Below, piece by piece: positions 8,338-17,030 of a DNA stretch of 64,000 bases. Below the pieces are notes generated by a model. It had not been told where the DNA came from, did not search any database, and saw only the letters and a program-made list of their open reading frames with translations. The DNA is from Thioclava electrotropha (GTDB lineage: Bacteria; Pseudomonadota; Alphaproteobacteria; Rhodobacterales; Rhodobacteraceae), in assembly GCF_002085925.2 (NCBI RefSeq), contig NZ_CP053562.1, forward strand, positions 1,902,001-1,966,000, given 5' to 3'. Numbering within the stretch: position 1 is the stretch's first letter; each line of letters starts with the position of its first letter. Position numbers and translations under genes: made by a program.

Positions 8338-9171
8338 ATGCTTTCCAGGATCTGGTCGACCTTATCTGGCCTGACAGGAAGACAAGGTGCAGATGAAATG
8401 ACGGAGATGCAGTGGCATGATAGTGTGCTAGGAGAACTTGTATGTGGACGCCCCCACGGCGATGCAAAGGCTGACAAGACTCTCCAGCACCTCAGCAGAA
8501 CCATAAACACCTTCTCGACAAAGGGCGTTCGATATCTCCAGGAAGAATTTTCTGAAGAATCTAAATACTTTAGCGCTTTCTGTGCTCGCGTTGTTTTGGA
8601 GAACTCCAGCGCTGCGATTGTTGGCCGCCTAGATCCATTTCGGCTTCTATATCTCAATGAATTCCAAAGCCAACCCAGCTTTGAACACGGCGCCCCCGCG
8701 AAGTCCGGCTTCAGATGGCAAGGCGATGTCATGAATCCGGACAAGCCGCTTGGGCAAGACAGAATTTGGTCGAGCGACGTCGATATTGCGAAGATCAGCC
8801 GCTCTCTGTTTTCTGAGCACTTCGATCACCTTATATGGAGGCCGGCCTATAGTGAGCTACTCGACCAAATTCAGAGCTCTGGTCGTGATGGGTTTGAAGA
8901 ACTTGTCAGCATTGAACCTGAGGCGTTCGTTCCGCGCATGAAGGGTGAGCTTGGCCGTCTCTACTCAAGCCTCTCAAAGGGGGTGCATTGGGATTTTTTT
9001 AATTCAGCGATTGAATACGACGAGAGCTCAATTAAGGCAAATCTCCAAGACCTTTTCTCCCGGGTCTCAATTCTAGGATTGACCTCGCACTTTATTCCGA
9101 CGGCATACTCATCTTTGATGCCGGACGATGCCTTTGGTATCTATGCTCAAATGCGGAGCCACGTATCATGA
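8338..9171 (+). CDS. Hypothetical protein, partner of the downstream ATPase
   Basis: I do not recognise this 277-aa protein. No signal peptide, membrane segment or clear catalytic motif is visible; it looks helical and soluble, with a conserved-looking core around YFSAFCARVVLENSSAAIVG and a segment LSKGVHWDFF. Its last four bases overlap the start of the ATPase gene (ATGA at 9168-9171), which implies translational coupling and usually a physical or functional partnership. Base composition is clearly more AT-rich than the flanking chromosome, supporting recent transfer. A weak AGGGA precedes the start. Confidence 0.7.
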   Translation: MLSRIWSTLSGLTGRQGADEMTEMQWHDSVLGELVCGRPHGDAKADKTLQHLSRTINTFSTKGVRYLQEEFSEESKYFSAFCARVVLENSSAAIVGRLDPFRLLYLNEFQSQPSFEHGAPAKSGFRWQGDVMNPDKPLGQDRIWSSDVDIAKISRSLFSEHFDHLIWRPAYSELLDQIQSSGRDGFEELVSIEPEAFVPRMKGELGRLYSSLSKGVHWDFFNSAIEYDESSIKANLQDLFSRVSILGLTSHFIPTAYSSLMPDDAFGIYAQMRSHVS

Positions 9172-10673
9172 CGCAACCACTTGTGAACGACGATGACATA
9201 CATCTGATACTCGCAGCTGAAGATTGTCCGCCCCAAGACTTCGAGCGAATTCATTCCTTTGCCTCAAGTGATGACTTGATTATTCGAAAGCTGTCAGCCC
9301 ACGGTCCGGTGCTTTTGCGCGGCGGACGGGGCAGCGGTAAAAGTGCTCTAATGATCGAAGCACATCGGCGCCTGAGAAGCTCAGACACCATTTTCTGCGC
9401 GTATGTAAGCTTGCGGCACCTCCCTTTGCTAAAGTCCGATGGAGACGAGTACATCAACCACTTTGGAAAAATTCTTTCCAAAAGCATTAACAAGGAGCTC
9501 CACGAACGAGGGCAGCCTGACGGCTTCCCTGATGCTGTCGATGAGCTGGGCATGCAGCTTGCGCTGAGCGATCTTTCCAACAGCCAAGGAAAGCGGATTG
9601 TGCTGCTTTTCGATGATGCCGCACACATTGGACGTGAGAAGCCGCTTGAGGTGTTCTTCGATCTATTCCGAACGCTTTCGAGCAATGCGGTCTCTTGCAA
9701 GGCCGCGATATATCCAGGCGTGACTAAGTTTGGAATTCGATTCGATGTATACAATGATGCGACAGTCATTGACCTGAATCGATCAGACGTATCAAAGGAT
9801 TCTTCGTACTTCTATGATGTCTTGAGCGCACGTTACCCTAATCTTGTAGAATCTGCGACTTACTCCGATCGACTGAGTTCTCAAATATTTTCTAGGCTCA
9901 TAGCGCGCGCCGTTGTCGGAAACATGCGGGCGTTTGTATTGACCTGCAATAAGTTCTTGGACATGGAAAAAATTAGTGTTCCAAGTCTAAATCAGACACT
10001 CATTGCGATGGCGACGGATTACTATTGGCCACTTATGGAAGAGGTTCAACCCAAGCTTGGCCTTTACGAGCCGCTGATCGAGCCCGCGACCGAGATTTTC
10101 GAACTCTTGGTCTCCAATGTTACTAGAAGCATGGGGTCTGATAGCAGAGCTCTGGCTCAAGATCGTGTCCTGATTCATCGGCAGCTGGTATCTAAATTCT
10201 CCAAAGCATTCGAGATCCTTGAGTACTTAGGGTTTCTCTCAAAGCGAGAGGCCTCAAGGGGGATGAAGTCCGGCGGTCGAGGGCCAGTATTCGCCCTGAA
10301 CCTTTGTAATATAATTGAGGAAATGCCCTCTGGTCGCCTGACTATTGATGGTATTGGGCAGTGGGTGGAAGGAAGCTTGGAGCCCGCTGAGGTACATTTG
10401 AGCGGCCAGTTGTTTGCGAATATAACTCTGCCAAATGTGCTCGATGGCGATGAGCTGAAGATCCTCCGACAGGATATTTCGGTACTAAAGAAATCCAATG
10501 CATACCCTTATGGATTGACCGATGATAAAATTGATCGGCTGCGTGGCGCCGAAATAAATTCTGTAGAGGAACTCGGAAACGCAAGCGATAAAGAACTCCA
10601 CGCCATTTTCGGGATTGGTGAGGCCACAGTAAAACGTATTCGCGATGTTGTGCATCAAGCAATTTGGATGTGA
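9168..10673 (+). CDS. ORC/Cdc6-like P-loop ATPase with C-terminal helix-hairpin-helix
   Basis: The 501-aa protein has Walker A GGRGSGKS (about residues 52-59) and a hydrophobic strand ending in Asp-Asp (RIVLLFDDAAHIG, about 143-155) as Walker B. This resembles the ORC/Cdc6-like and STAND-like ATPases often carried by mobile elements and defence loci. The middle looks like a winged-helix region (FSKAFEILEYLGFLSKREAS). The end, VEELGNASDKELHAIFGIGE then TVKRIRDVV, is a helix-hairpin-helix fold that binds DNA non-specifically. It probably acts with the 277-aa partner encoded just upstream, with which it overlaps by 4 bp. Its function is unknown; nucleic-acid sensing or loading is a reasonable guess. 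The gene is AT-rich relative to the chromosome. Confidence 0.7.
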   Translation: MTQPLVNDDDIHLILAAEDCPPQDFERIHSFASSDDLIIRKLSAHGPVLLRGGRGSGKSALMIEAHRRLRSSDTIFCAYVSLRHLPLLKSDGDEYINHFGKILSKSINKELHERGQPDGFPDAVDELGMQLALSDLSNSQGKRIVLLFDDAAHIGREKPLEVFFDLFRTLSSNAVSCKAAIYPGVTKFGIRFDVYNDATVIDLNRSDVSKDSSYFYDVLSARYPNLVESATYSDRLSSQIFSRLIARAVVGNMRAFVLTCNKFLDMEKISVPSLNQTLIAMATDYYWPLMEEVQPKLGLYEPLIEPATEIFELLVSNVTRSMGSDSRALAQDRVLIHRQLVSKFSKAFEILEYLGFLSKREASRGMKSGGRGPVFALNLCNIIEEMPSGRLTIDGIGQWVEGSLEPAEVHLSGQLFANITLPNVLDGDELKILRQDISVLKKSNAYPYGLTDDKIDRLRGAEINSVEELGNASDKELHAIFGIGEATVKRIRDVVHQAIWM

Positions 10674-10968
10674 AGAGCCGTGAATGTGAGCGGTTCAGGT
10701 GCGGATTAGTGGTTATTTGCGTATAGATCCCGTGCCGGATCGGCAGGGGGCACATGCTGACCTGCCATGTGTTTGTCATCCAGGAGCGACTGGAGCCCGT
10801 TTGGTGTCACTAAACTTGCAACAACGTCAGGTCACGCTCTGGCAAATCTTCCCATTTTCCCCATTCGACAGAGTTTTGGGTTGTCACTACTTTCATTGAT
10901 GTCGCCTTGGCCAATGCGAACAAATGCAATTCTTGAGCATTCAGGCTCAAACTCAGAAGGATGAAAAG

Positions 10969-11115
10969 ATGTCTTCCAAAGACGATATGGACAACCACGC
11001 AAACCAACTCAATCCGAACAACGACGCCTACTGGCAAAGCCGGGGTTGCGAAGACGGTCGGCCGGATGACTGGGAGGCGTTCGCAGATAGAGATTTTGAG
11101 TGCTATCTCTTCTAA
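10969..11115 (+). CDS. Small acidic protein (48 aa)
   Basis: The frame MSSKDDMDNHANQLNPNNDA continues to YWQSRGCEDGRPDDWEAF and ends in CYLF. GAAGG sits about 8 bases before the ATG at 10969; an in-frame ATG exists 45 bases earlier but lacks such a site. The Asn-Pro-Asn-Asn-Asp-Ala-Tyr-Trp core and high Asp content look selected rather than random, but I cannot name a family. The stop codon overlaps that of the convergent 354-aa gene by 2 bp. Confidence 0.5.
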   Translation: MSSKDDMDNHANQLNPNNDAYWQSRGCEDGRPDDWEAFADRDFECYLF

Positions 11116-12176
11116 TCTGAAGGCATAGCAGATGCGGGCCTTTCGCGCAGAAGGGTCCGCATCGCTTCGTAATATATGGCATGCGGTTGTTGGCCGTTGG
11201 GTATTGGCGTCTTCAACTGCTCAAGACGCCTACTCGATCGGCCTATCAGCTGTGCAATTATTACAAACCAACGCCATGCTTTTCGATCATCTTCGTCCAT
11301 CTCTATGGCTACTTCGAGAGCATGTATAGTTTGTGAATAAGAAGGGATCGCCGATCCAGCGAAAAACCTCTTTGCTTCTCGAACCTGACTTTCTGAAGCA
11401 CCAAAGGCGTGATGGATGAACTCGCTTTTTTTCTCGAGCTTTGATTCTTGAAAAGCATATTTCAGGAGCTTTGCGACAGATTTCGCGGGATTTGCTCGTC
11501 CCTCCTCTTCACCGAATAGAATTTCGAAGTAATTTTGTAGATACTTTTTTTGATCTGTGTGATCCAATCCTGTCCTTTCTACGCGCTCTAAGATCCAGAC
11601 AATTGCGAGCCCGAGTATCCCCATGATATTCAGCGCTTCCGAGACATCTTCTGGAGCTGATGTCTGACTCTCTAGCCGCTGAGACAGAAGATTGAACCAA
11701 GTGCGCCATTCGGGCGTGCCTTCTGCGCGAAGTAATTCCCTAAGGTAAATGGGGCCTTCTTCATTTATTTTTCTGGTCAAGGACTGAGACGATGCCAGCA
11801 GGCGATACAGGTAAGCCTTTGTTTTGGGAGCCTTATCGTCAGGAAACTGAAGGTAAACGCCATACCAAAGTTCCAGAGTAACCTCGTCCGGAGATGCGGC
11901 TTCCACTTGTCTTATAGATGAAATTTCTTTCAGAATGTTAGCATAGGCTTGCTCACAGAGCGCCTTGTCGTCTCCCAGCAGATGGTCGATCGACGCATGG
12001 CAGAGCTTGGCTAGTCGCTTTCCAGACATGTGCTTTCCATTGAGAGCCTCCCTCAACGTTTTGTGGACAGCCCCATTTACGGCTCTGTAACTCGACTTCT
12101 CGCTAGGTAGCATCACCTCACCTAAGGAGGTTGCTCCGCAAAGTTTTGCGAATAATTTGAAATCTGGAAGAAACAT
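11112..12176 (-). CDS. Hypothetical protein (354 aa)
   Basis: I do not recognise this protein. It is probably soluble and mostly helical. The first 75 residues contain KTLREALNGKHMSGKRLAKL, which could be a small helical DNA- or protein-binding segment. The hydrophobic run NIMGILGLAIVWIL near the middle is too short and isolated to call a membrane helix firmly. The gene is moderately AT-rich and sits between the small acidic gene and hsdR; its start lacks a strong Shine-Dalgarno sequence. Its orientation matches the hsd operon but about 100 bp separate it from the end of hsdR, so it may be read through from that operon. Confidence 0.6.
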   Translation of the reverse strand: MFLPDFKLFAKLCGATSLGEVMLPSEKSSYRAVNGAVHKTLREALNGKHMSGKRLAKLCHASIDHLLGDDKALCEQAYANILKEISSIRQVEAASPDEVTLELWYGVYLQFPDDKAPKTKAYLYRLLASSQSLTRKINEEGPIYLRELLRAEGTPEWRTWFNLLSQRLESQTSAPEDVSEALNIMGILGLAIVWILERVERTGLDHTDQKKYLQNYFEILFGEEEGRANPAKSVAKLLKYAFQESKLEKKSEFIHHAFGASESQVREAKRFFAGSAIPSYSQTIHALEVAIEMDEDDRKAWRWFVIIAQLIGRSSRRLEQLKTPIPNGQQPHAIYYEAMRTLLRERPASAMPSD

Positions 12177-12274
12177 GGTGATTGACTGATGCTCAAAAGA
12201 GAGTGGGGTGTCCGAGGGTATTCTGTCGGTGTGGACTATCCGGTCTGAGATACTTGGGCGCGCGCGACCTCATC

Positions 12275-15247
12275 TCATGATCGACCTGCTTCACGTGCCT
12301 GCCTCTGCGCCCGCTTGAAGAAGTGACGTGTCGCTTGCTCGCGCGCGTCCTTGTCGGTCATGACGATATTTCGCATCTCGTTATCCTGCTGGAACATCTT
12401 CACCATCTGCTGGAAGAACGCTTGAGAAAACGCGTTGTAGACCACGTCCGCCGGGTTGTTGCGCATCATCTCGGTCATGTCGTCATCCATGACGTCGCGG
12501 GTCACGCGTTCGAAGCGCAGGAAGTCTTCGCGCGAGAACTTGGTGCCATGGCGATCGTTGAACGCGTCGATGATCTCCGAGAGAGAGCGTTCCTCTTCTT
12601 CGGTGTAGGAATTGGCGCCGAACTCGGAGATCGGCTGCAGGGTCTTGGTGTCGCCTGCAGTCAGGGACGCGCTTCCCTCCTCGCCTTTCTGAAGCTTGAA
12701 GGCTGCCAGGTTGAGCATGTCGTCCGATACCGTGATATCGGCTGGCACGTCGCGCGACGGGAGCAGGCGCGAGAGCCAAGAGCTGTAGGCGTAGAGCTTT
12801 TCTAGCCAGGCATCGTTGAGGTTCACGACCTGAGCGACGAAGGCGTAGAAGCGCTGGAAGCTCTTCAGGAGCTGCCGGAATTCCTCTTTCTGCGTCTCAT
12901 CCTCGTCGAGCAAGAAGCGTTCGACAGCGAGCCGCACGGTTCCCTCCAGAACCAGACGATCCTGTTCGGTCAGGTCACCCTTGAAGAACTGACCGGCAAA
13001 GCGCTCGACCTCGTCCTTGTTGATATAGGTTGAATTCGAGATCCGCTGTTCGAGATCGTAGACCTGATTGAGATCCGTTCGTTCTTCGAGGGCCGTCGCC
13101 TCGAAGAAGGGAGCGAAGGCTTCCTTGATGTCCTCCATCGTGTTCTGGAAATCGAGCACGAAGGTGCGGTCCTTGCCGGGATAGGTCCGGTTCAAACGCG
13201 CGAGGGTCTGCACCGCCTGAAGGCCCGCCAGCTTTTTGTCGACATACATCGCGACCAGTTTCGGCTGGTCGAAGCCAGTCTGATATTTCTCGGCGACCAC
13301 GAGGACTTGATAGGCATCTGTGTCGAACTTCTTCGGCAACTCGGTTTCGGCGAAGCCGTTCGCAGTCGCTTCGGTCCATTCATTGCCGTCGACCGTCAGA
13401 TCGCCGGAGAACGCGACGAGCGCTTTGAGATCGGTATAGCCTTTGCTTGCGATATAGTCGTTCAGGCGCTGCCAATAGCGCAGCGCGTGCTCGCGGCTCT
13501 GCGTGACGATCATCGCCTTCGCCTTGCCCTCGAGCTCCCGCGCGACGTGGCGGCGGAAATGCTCGACGATGACCTCGACCTTCTGGTCAATCGCTGTCGG
13601 GTGCAACGAGGCGTAGCGCGCGACGCGCGCTTGCGCCTTGCGTCCCTTGAAGGCCGGATCGTCTTCGATCGTCTTCTCGAGCTGATAGTAGGCCTTGTAG
13701 GTCATGTAGTTTTGGAGCACGTCCAGAATGAACCCTTCTTCGATCGCCTGCCGCATCGAATAGAGGTGGAACGGATGTGGCTTGCCGTCAGATCCGATGC
13801 GCCCGAAGCGCTCCAGCGTGACGTTGCGCGGGGTCGCGGTGAAGGCAAGGAACGAGATGTTCTTCTGCGGGCCGCGCGCTTTCTGGAACGCCAGCACGAG
13901 GTCCTCGATATCCTCGGGGCTGGTATCATCGCGGGTCAACGCGTCGGTCATCGCCTGAGCCGCCTTACCGGACTGCGAGGAATGCGCCTCGTCGATGATC
14001 ACCGCAAAGTTCTTGCCGGCCTGTCCCGAAATCGTCGCCAGATGCTCGGTGCCGAACTTCTGGATCGTCGTGATGATGATCCGCGCGCCCTTGATGATCG
14101 CATCTTTCAGATCGCGGGACGTGCCGTCGATCTTCTTCACCACGCCTTCAGTCTGCGCGAACCCACCGATGGTGTTCTGAAGCTGCCGGTCCAGCACCAG
14201 GCGATCCGTTACGATGATCGCTGTGTCGAAGAGCGGCTGGTCGTTCCCGTCATGCAGGTTGATGATCTGATGCGCGGTCCAGGCGATCGTGTTCGACTTG
14301 CCCGACCCCGCACTGTGCTGGATCAGGTAGTTCTGGCCTGGGCCTTGGGCCTTTGCGTCTGCGAGCACTTTGCGCACCGCATCGAGCTGCTGGAAACGCG
14401 GGAAGATCAGCACCTCTTTGCCATCGCCGCGCTCGAGGTGGATGAAACGCCCGATCAGATCGAGAAGCACCTCTCGCGAGAAGACGGCCTTTCCATCGGG
14501 CAGATCCTTGTAGAGATAGGCGACACGGTTCTCACCCGGCACGTCAGGGTTACCGGCACCGCCATTGCGCCCGCGGTTGAAGGGGAGGAACCGCGTCTTG
14601 CCGTTCATCAGCCGCGTGGTCATCGACACATTGTCCTGATCCAACGCGAAATGAACGATGGCGCCGCGCTTGAAGGTCAGCAGGGGCTCACCCGCCGGCG
14701 ACCGATCCTTCCGATATTGCTTCTCGGCATGTTTGACGTTCTGGCCGGTCAGCAGGTTCTTCACTTCAAGCGTCGTGACCGGAATGCCATTGACGAAGGT
14801 CACCAGATCAAGGGCGTTCTTGTTCTTCGCCGAATAGGTCACCTGGCGCATCACCGAGAGAATATTCGCCTCGTAGAGCCGCGTCAGATCCGGGTTCAGG
14901 TTCGATGCGGGTTTGAAGAAGCACAGCGCAAAGCGAATGTTCGGCACCAGCTTGATGCCCTCGCGCAGCACGACATGGGTCGGATGTTCCTTCAGCGCCT
15001 TGTCGAGACGTTTGAGAACCTCCGCCTCGGCCTGCGCGCTGTAGTGCTCCTCCAGCACCTGCCACGCTTCGGGTTGCGTCGTCTTGAGGAAGCGGAACAG
15101 CAACTCGGTGTCGAGCGCATGGGCGACGTCATAATGAGACGCGCAGTTGCGTTCGAGATACCCCTGTTCGGAGGTCAGGTAGGAGACGATATGCGCCTCG
15201 AAGACCTTCTCTTGGTGGATGTCGGCGGTGGTGTGGGTTTCGGTCAT
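12275..15247 (-). CDS. hsdR: Type I restriction enzyme R subunit (HsdR)
   Basis: The 990-aa protein is the ATP-dependent translocase/nuclease of a type I restriction-modification complex. It shows an N-terminal PD-(D/E)xK nuclease region (LDLVTFVNGIPVTTLEVKN), Walker A HSAGSGKSNT, a DEAH box (VIIDEAHSSQSGKAA), and later superfamily 2 helicase motifs (FLAFTATPR, YQTGFDQPKL, QTLARLNRTYPGK). The length is normal for HsdR. The ATG at 15247 overlaps the stop of the peptidase gene (TGATG), so translation is coupled. It completes the operon hsdM-hsdS-peptidase-hsdR and would cut incoming DNA lacking the host methylation pattern. Confidence 0.95.
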   Translation of the reverse strand: MTETHTTADIHQEKVFEAHIVSYLTSEQGYLERNCASHYDVAHALDTELLFRFLKTTQPEAWQVLEEHYSAQAEAEVLKRLDKALKEHPTHVVLREGIKLVPNIRFALCFFKPASNLNPDLTRLYEANILSVMRQVTYSAKNKNALDLVTFVNGIPVTTLEVKNLLTGQNVKHAEKQYRKDRSPAGEPLLTFKRGAIVHFALDQDNVSMTTRLMNGKTRFLPFNRGRNGGAGNPDVPGENRVAYLYKDLPDGKAVFSREVLLDLIGRFIHLERGDGKEVLIFPRFQQLDAVRKVLADAKAQGPGQNYLIQHSAGSGKSNTIAWTAHQIINLHDGNDQPLFDTAIIVTDRLVLDRQLQNTIGGFAQTEGVVKKIDGTSRDLKDAIIKGARIIITTIQKFGTEHLATISGQAGKNFAVIIDEAHSSQSGKAAQAMTDALTRDDTSPEDIEDLVLAFQKARGPQKNISFLAFTATPRNVTLERFGRIGSDGKPHPFHLYSMRQAIEEGFILDVLQNYMTYKAYYQLEKTIEDDPAFKGRKAQARVARYASLHPTAIDQKVEVIVEHFRRHVARELEGKAKAMIVTQSREHALRYWQRLNDYIASKGYTDLKALVAFSGDLTVDGNEWTEATANGFAETELPKKFDTDAYQVLVVAEKYQTGFDQPKLVAMYVDKKLAGLQAVQTLARLNRTYPGKDRTFVLDFQNTMEDIKEAFAPFFEATALEERTDLNQVYDLEQRISNSTYINKDEVERFAGQFFKGDLTEQDRLVLEGTVRLAVERFLLDEDETQKEEFRQLLKSFQRFYAFVAQVVNLNDAWLEKLYAYSSWLSRLLPSRDVPADITVSDDMLNLAAFKLQKGEEGSASLTAGDTKTLQPISEFGANSYTEEEERSLSEIIDAFNDRHGTKFSREDFLRFERVTRDVMDDDMTEMMRNNPADVVYNAFSQAFFQQMVKMFQQDNEMRNIVMTDKDAREQATRHFFKRAQRQAREAGRS

Positions 15248-15807
15248 CAAATACTGTCCACTGTAACGCATCGTAGGAAGAATGTTTGGGTCGGTTGCAA
15301 TTGGTGGGGTTTCTTCCCCGGCCTCAGGTGGCAATCCGATCTGTTGAAACGCTTGAGATTGTCGGAGTCGGCCAGCGTGATCGACGCTTCGCTCACTTTC
15401 CGGGCAACGGTCCAATGGCTATGCTTACCCTCGACGCCGAGAAGTGCAACGCGCTGTTCATCTGTGTTAACGTGCTGCTGCAGATCATTCCAAAACGCGG
15501 ACAGATTCCCCTTGTTCGCCTTCCACGCAACCTTGCGTTCGATGCAGACCCCATGATCATGGGTCAACGTCCGGCTCGCTACATCGATGAGTTCTCCAAG
15601 CTTTCGAAACCCGATCCCGTCATGCACAACTTCGCCTATGGGGCGACCATCATCGAGAAGACTCGTGAGTTTGCAGAAAAGTGAAATCTGGTGATCGCGA
15701 TCGAGCCCGCCACCAAGCATCACGTTGCAGGCGTTTATGATTGCATAGATACCGCATAGCCCATCCAAAGACCCTTGTGCGGATGCTTTGAAGTTCCGGC
15801 CCGTCAT
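15247..15807 (-). CDS. Papain-like cysteine peptidase encoded inside the hsd operon
   Basis: This 186-aa protein has the order expected of papain/C39-like peptidases: a Cys at the start of a helix (GSLDGLCGIYAIINACN, Cys18), then a His (GKHSHWTVA, His131), then a polar residue in the next strand (ITLADSDNLKRF, Asp147 or Asp149). No signal peptide or membrane segment is present, so it should act in the cytoplasm. It overlaps hsdS by 4 bp (ATGA) and hsdR by 1 bp, so its production is tied to the restriction enzyme. Standard type I systems need no such protein. Possible roles, all inferred, are turnover of HsdR (restriction alleviation), processing of a phage protein, or an abortive effector. 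Confidence 0.65.
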   Translation of the reverse strand: MTGRNFKASAQGSLDGLCGIYAIINACNVMLGGGLDRDHQISLFCKLTSLLDDGRPIGEVVHDGIGFRKLGELIDVASRTLTHDHGVCIERKVAWKANKGNLSAFWNDLQQHVNTDEQRVALLGVEGKHSHWTVARKVSEASITLADSDNLKRFNRSDCHLRPGKKPHQLQPTQTFFLRCVTVDSI

Positions 15808-17030
15808 GCGCCCATCTCCTCTTGAATGGCATCGAGCTGGCGGTCGGGGGTGCCAGATTTTGAGTAGGTCGTCACGTCGATCTGACCCGTGACAGCGGCG
15901 GTGATCAGGGCGGAGCGGTATTCTTTGAGGCGGTCGATGGAGGCAGCGGTCTTGGTCTGCGCTGCGCTCAGACCAGATCGTATCCGCTCAATCGCATCAA
16001 CTATTGCGTCCTGTTCGTTTCTCGGTGGAACAGGAAGAAAGACAGGAGCGAACCGGACAAAGCGAAACCTTGGTGCCCGTTCGCGAACAGAAGGACAAAG
16101 CACGGAAATATATTTCCGTTTCGCCATGCATCGCAGCAGGTAGGCGAGGTAGGTCGCATTATGGTCGCCGATCGATGTGCAGACTGCATACTCGCCAGTT
16201 GACTTGCCGTTGTCTTCAGACACTCCGATGGCACCTGCAAAGGCATCCATCGTGTGGATCACAAGATCACCCCGCTTGATGTGTTGATAACCAACCTCAA
16301 GTTCCGCGAAAGTATACCCCTCGGTGCGCCGTTTCGATCTCAAACACACCTGACCGTCCCGAAACGCTGTGATTACCTCGTCTCCGTCGCGTGGTGGTCG
16401 TGACATTTGCCGAACGAGATATTTCCCTCGCACGATCTCCCAATGCGATGGGATTGTTTCGATCCAAGGTATCTGCGCGGGCTTCATGCTTGATTTCTGG
16501 TCGAGACCTTGTGTGACCGCTAGATCAGCAAAGTCAGAGACTTTCGCTTTGATCGCATCCACCAAGCGCTGCTTTTTCTCGATTAGCAGGTCTATTCTTG
16601 CGGTCTCACGGTCCAGAAAATCGGCGATCTGGCGTTGGGTCGCGAGGTCGGGGATTTCAACTTCAAGGTTCGACCACATCTCATAGTTCAAACTCTCGAT
16701 GGAGACGCCATACCCCCTAAAACTACGAACACGATCCTCTAAAGCATACCGCAAGTAGAACTTATCTACCTTGGGCACCGAAATGCGCTGAACAACATTT
16801 GAATAGATCGCGCCTTCAACGGGAATGTGGATATATGGCGTTCCGTTTCTCGTCAGCAGCAGATCGTCAGATGTCGTTCTTTTCCACGTGGGGAAGTTGT
16901 TGAAGTCAGACCGCAGGATGCCTCTGGCACAAGTGTAGAGAGACTCTTCGCCCTCCCCCCAATGTGATTTATCGATGACTTCACCGGCGTTCGAAGCTGA
17001 CACCAACCATTTGAGCTTCACCTGCGTCAC
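15804..17030 (-). CDS. hsdS: Type I restriction-modification specificity subunit (HsdS)
   Basis: The 408-aa HsdS would carry two target-recognition domains, each followed by a helical spacer. The first spacer is clear (LATQRQIADFLDRETARIDLL...KQRLVDAIKAKV) and the second repeats the pattern (PPRNEQDAIVDAIERI...KEYRSALITAAVTGQID). It sets the DNA site recognised by the methylase and nuclease. The start is GTG at 17030, overlapping the hsdM stop by 4 bp. The first recognition domain is visibly less GC-rich, as is common for this exchangeable part. The recognised sequence cannot be deduced by eye. Confidence 0.93.
   Translation of the reverse strand: MTQVKLKWLVSASNAGEVIDKSHWGEGEESLYTCARGILRSDFNNFPTWKRTTSDDLLLTRNGTPYIHIPVEGAIYSNVVQRISVPKVDKFYLRYALEDRVRSFRGYGVSIESLNYEMWSNLEVEIPDLATQRQIADFLDRETARIDLLIEKKQRLVDAIKAKVSDFADLAVTQGLDQKSSMKPAQIPWIETIPSHWEIVRGKYLVRQMSRPPRDGDEVITAFRDGQVCLRSKRRTEGYTFAELEVGYQHIKRGDLVIHTMDAFAGAIGVSEDNGKSTGEYAVCTSIGDHNATYLAYLLRCMAKRKYISVLCPSVRERAPRFRFVRFAPVFLPVPPRNEQDAIVDAIERIRSGLSAAQTKTAASIDRLKEYRSALITAAVTGQIDVTTYSKSGTPDRQLDAIQEEMGA

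Noticed and set aside
13307..15556. 749-residue open frame antisense to hsdR
   Set aside because: Shadow of hsdR codons; no ribosome binding site and no recognisable domain.
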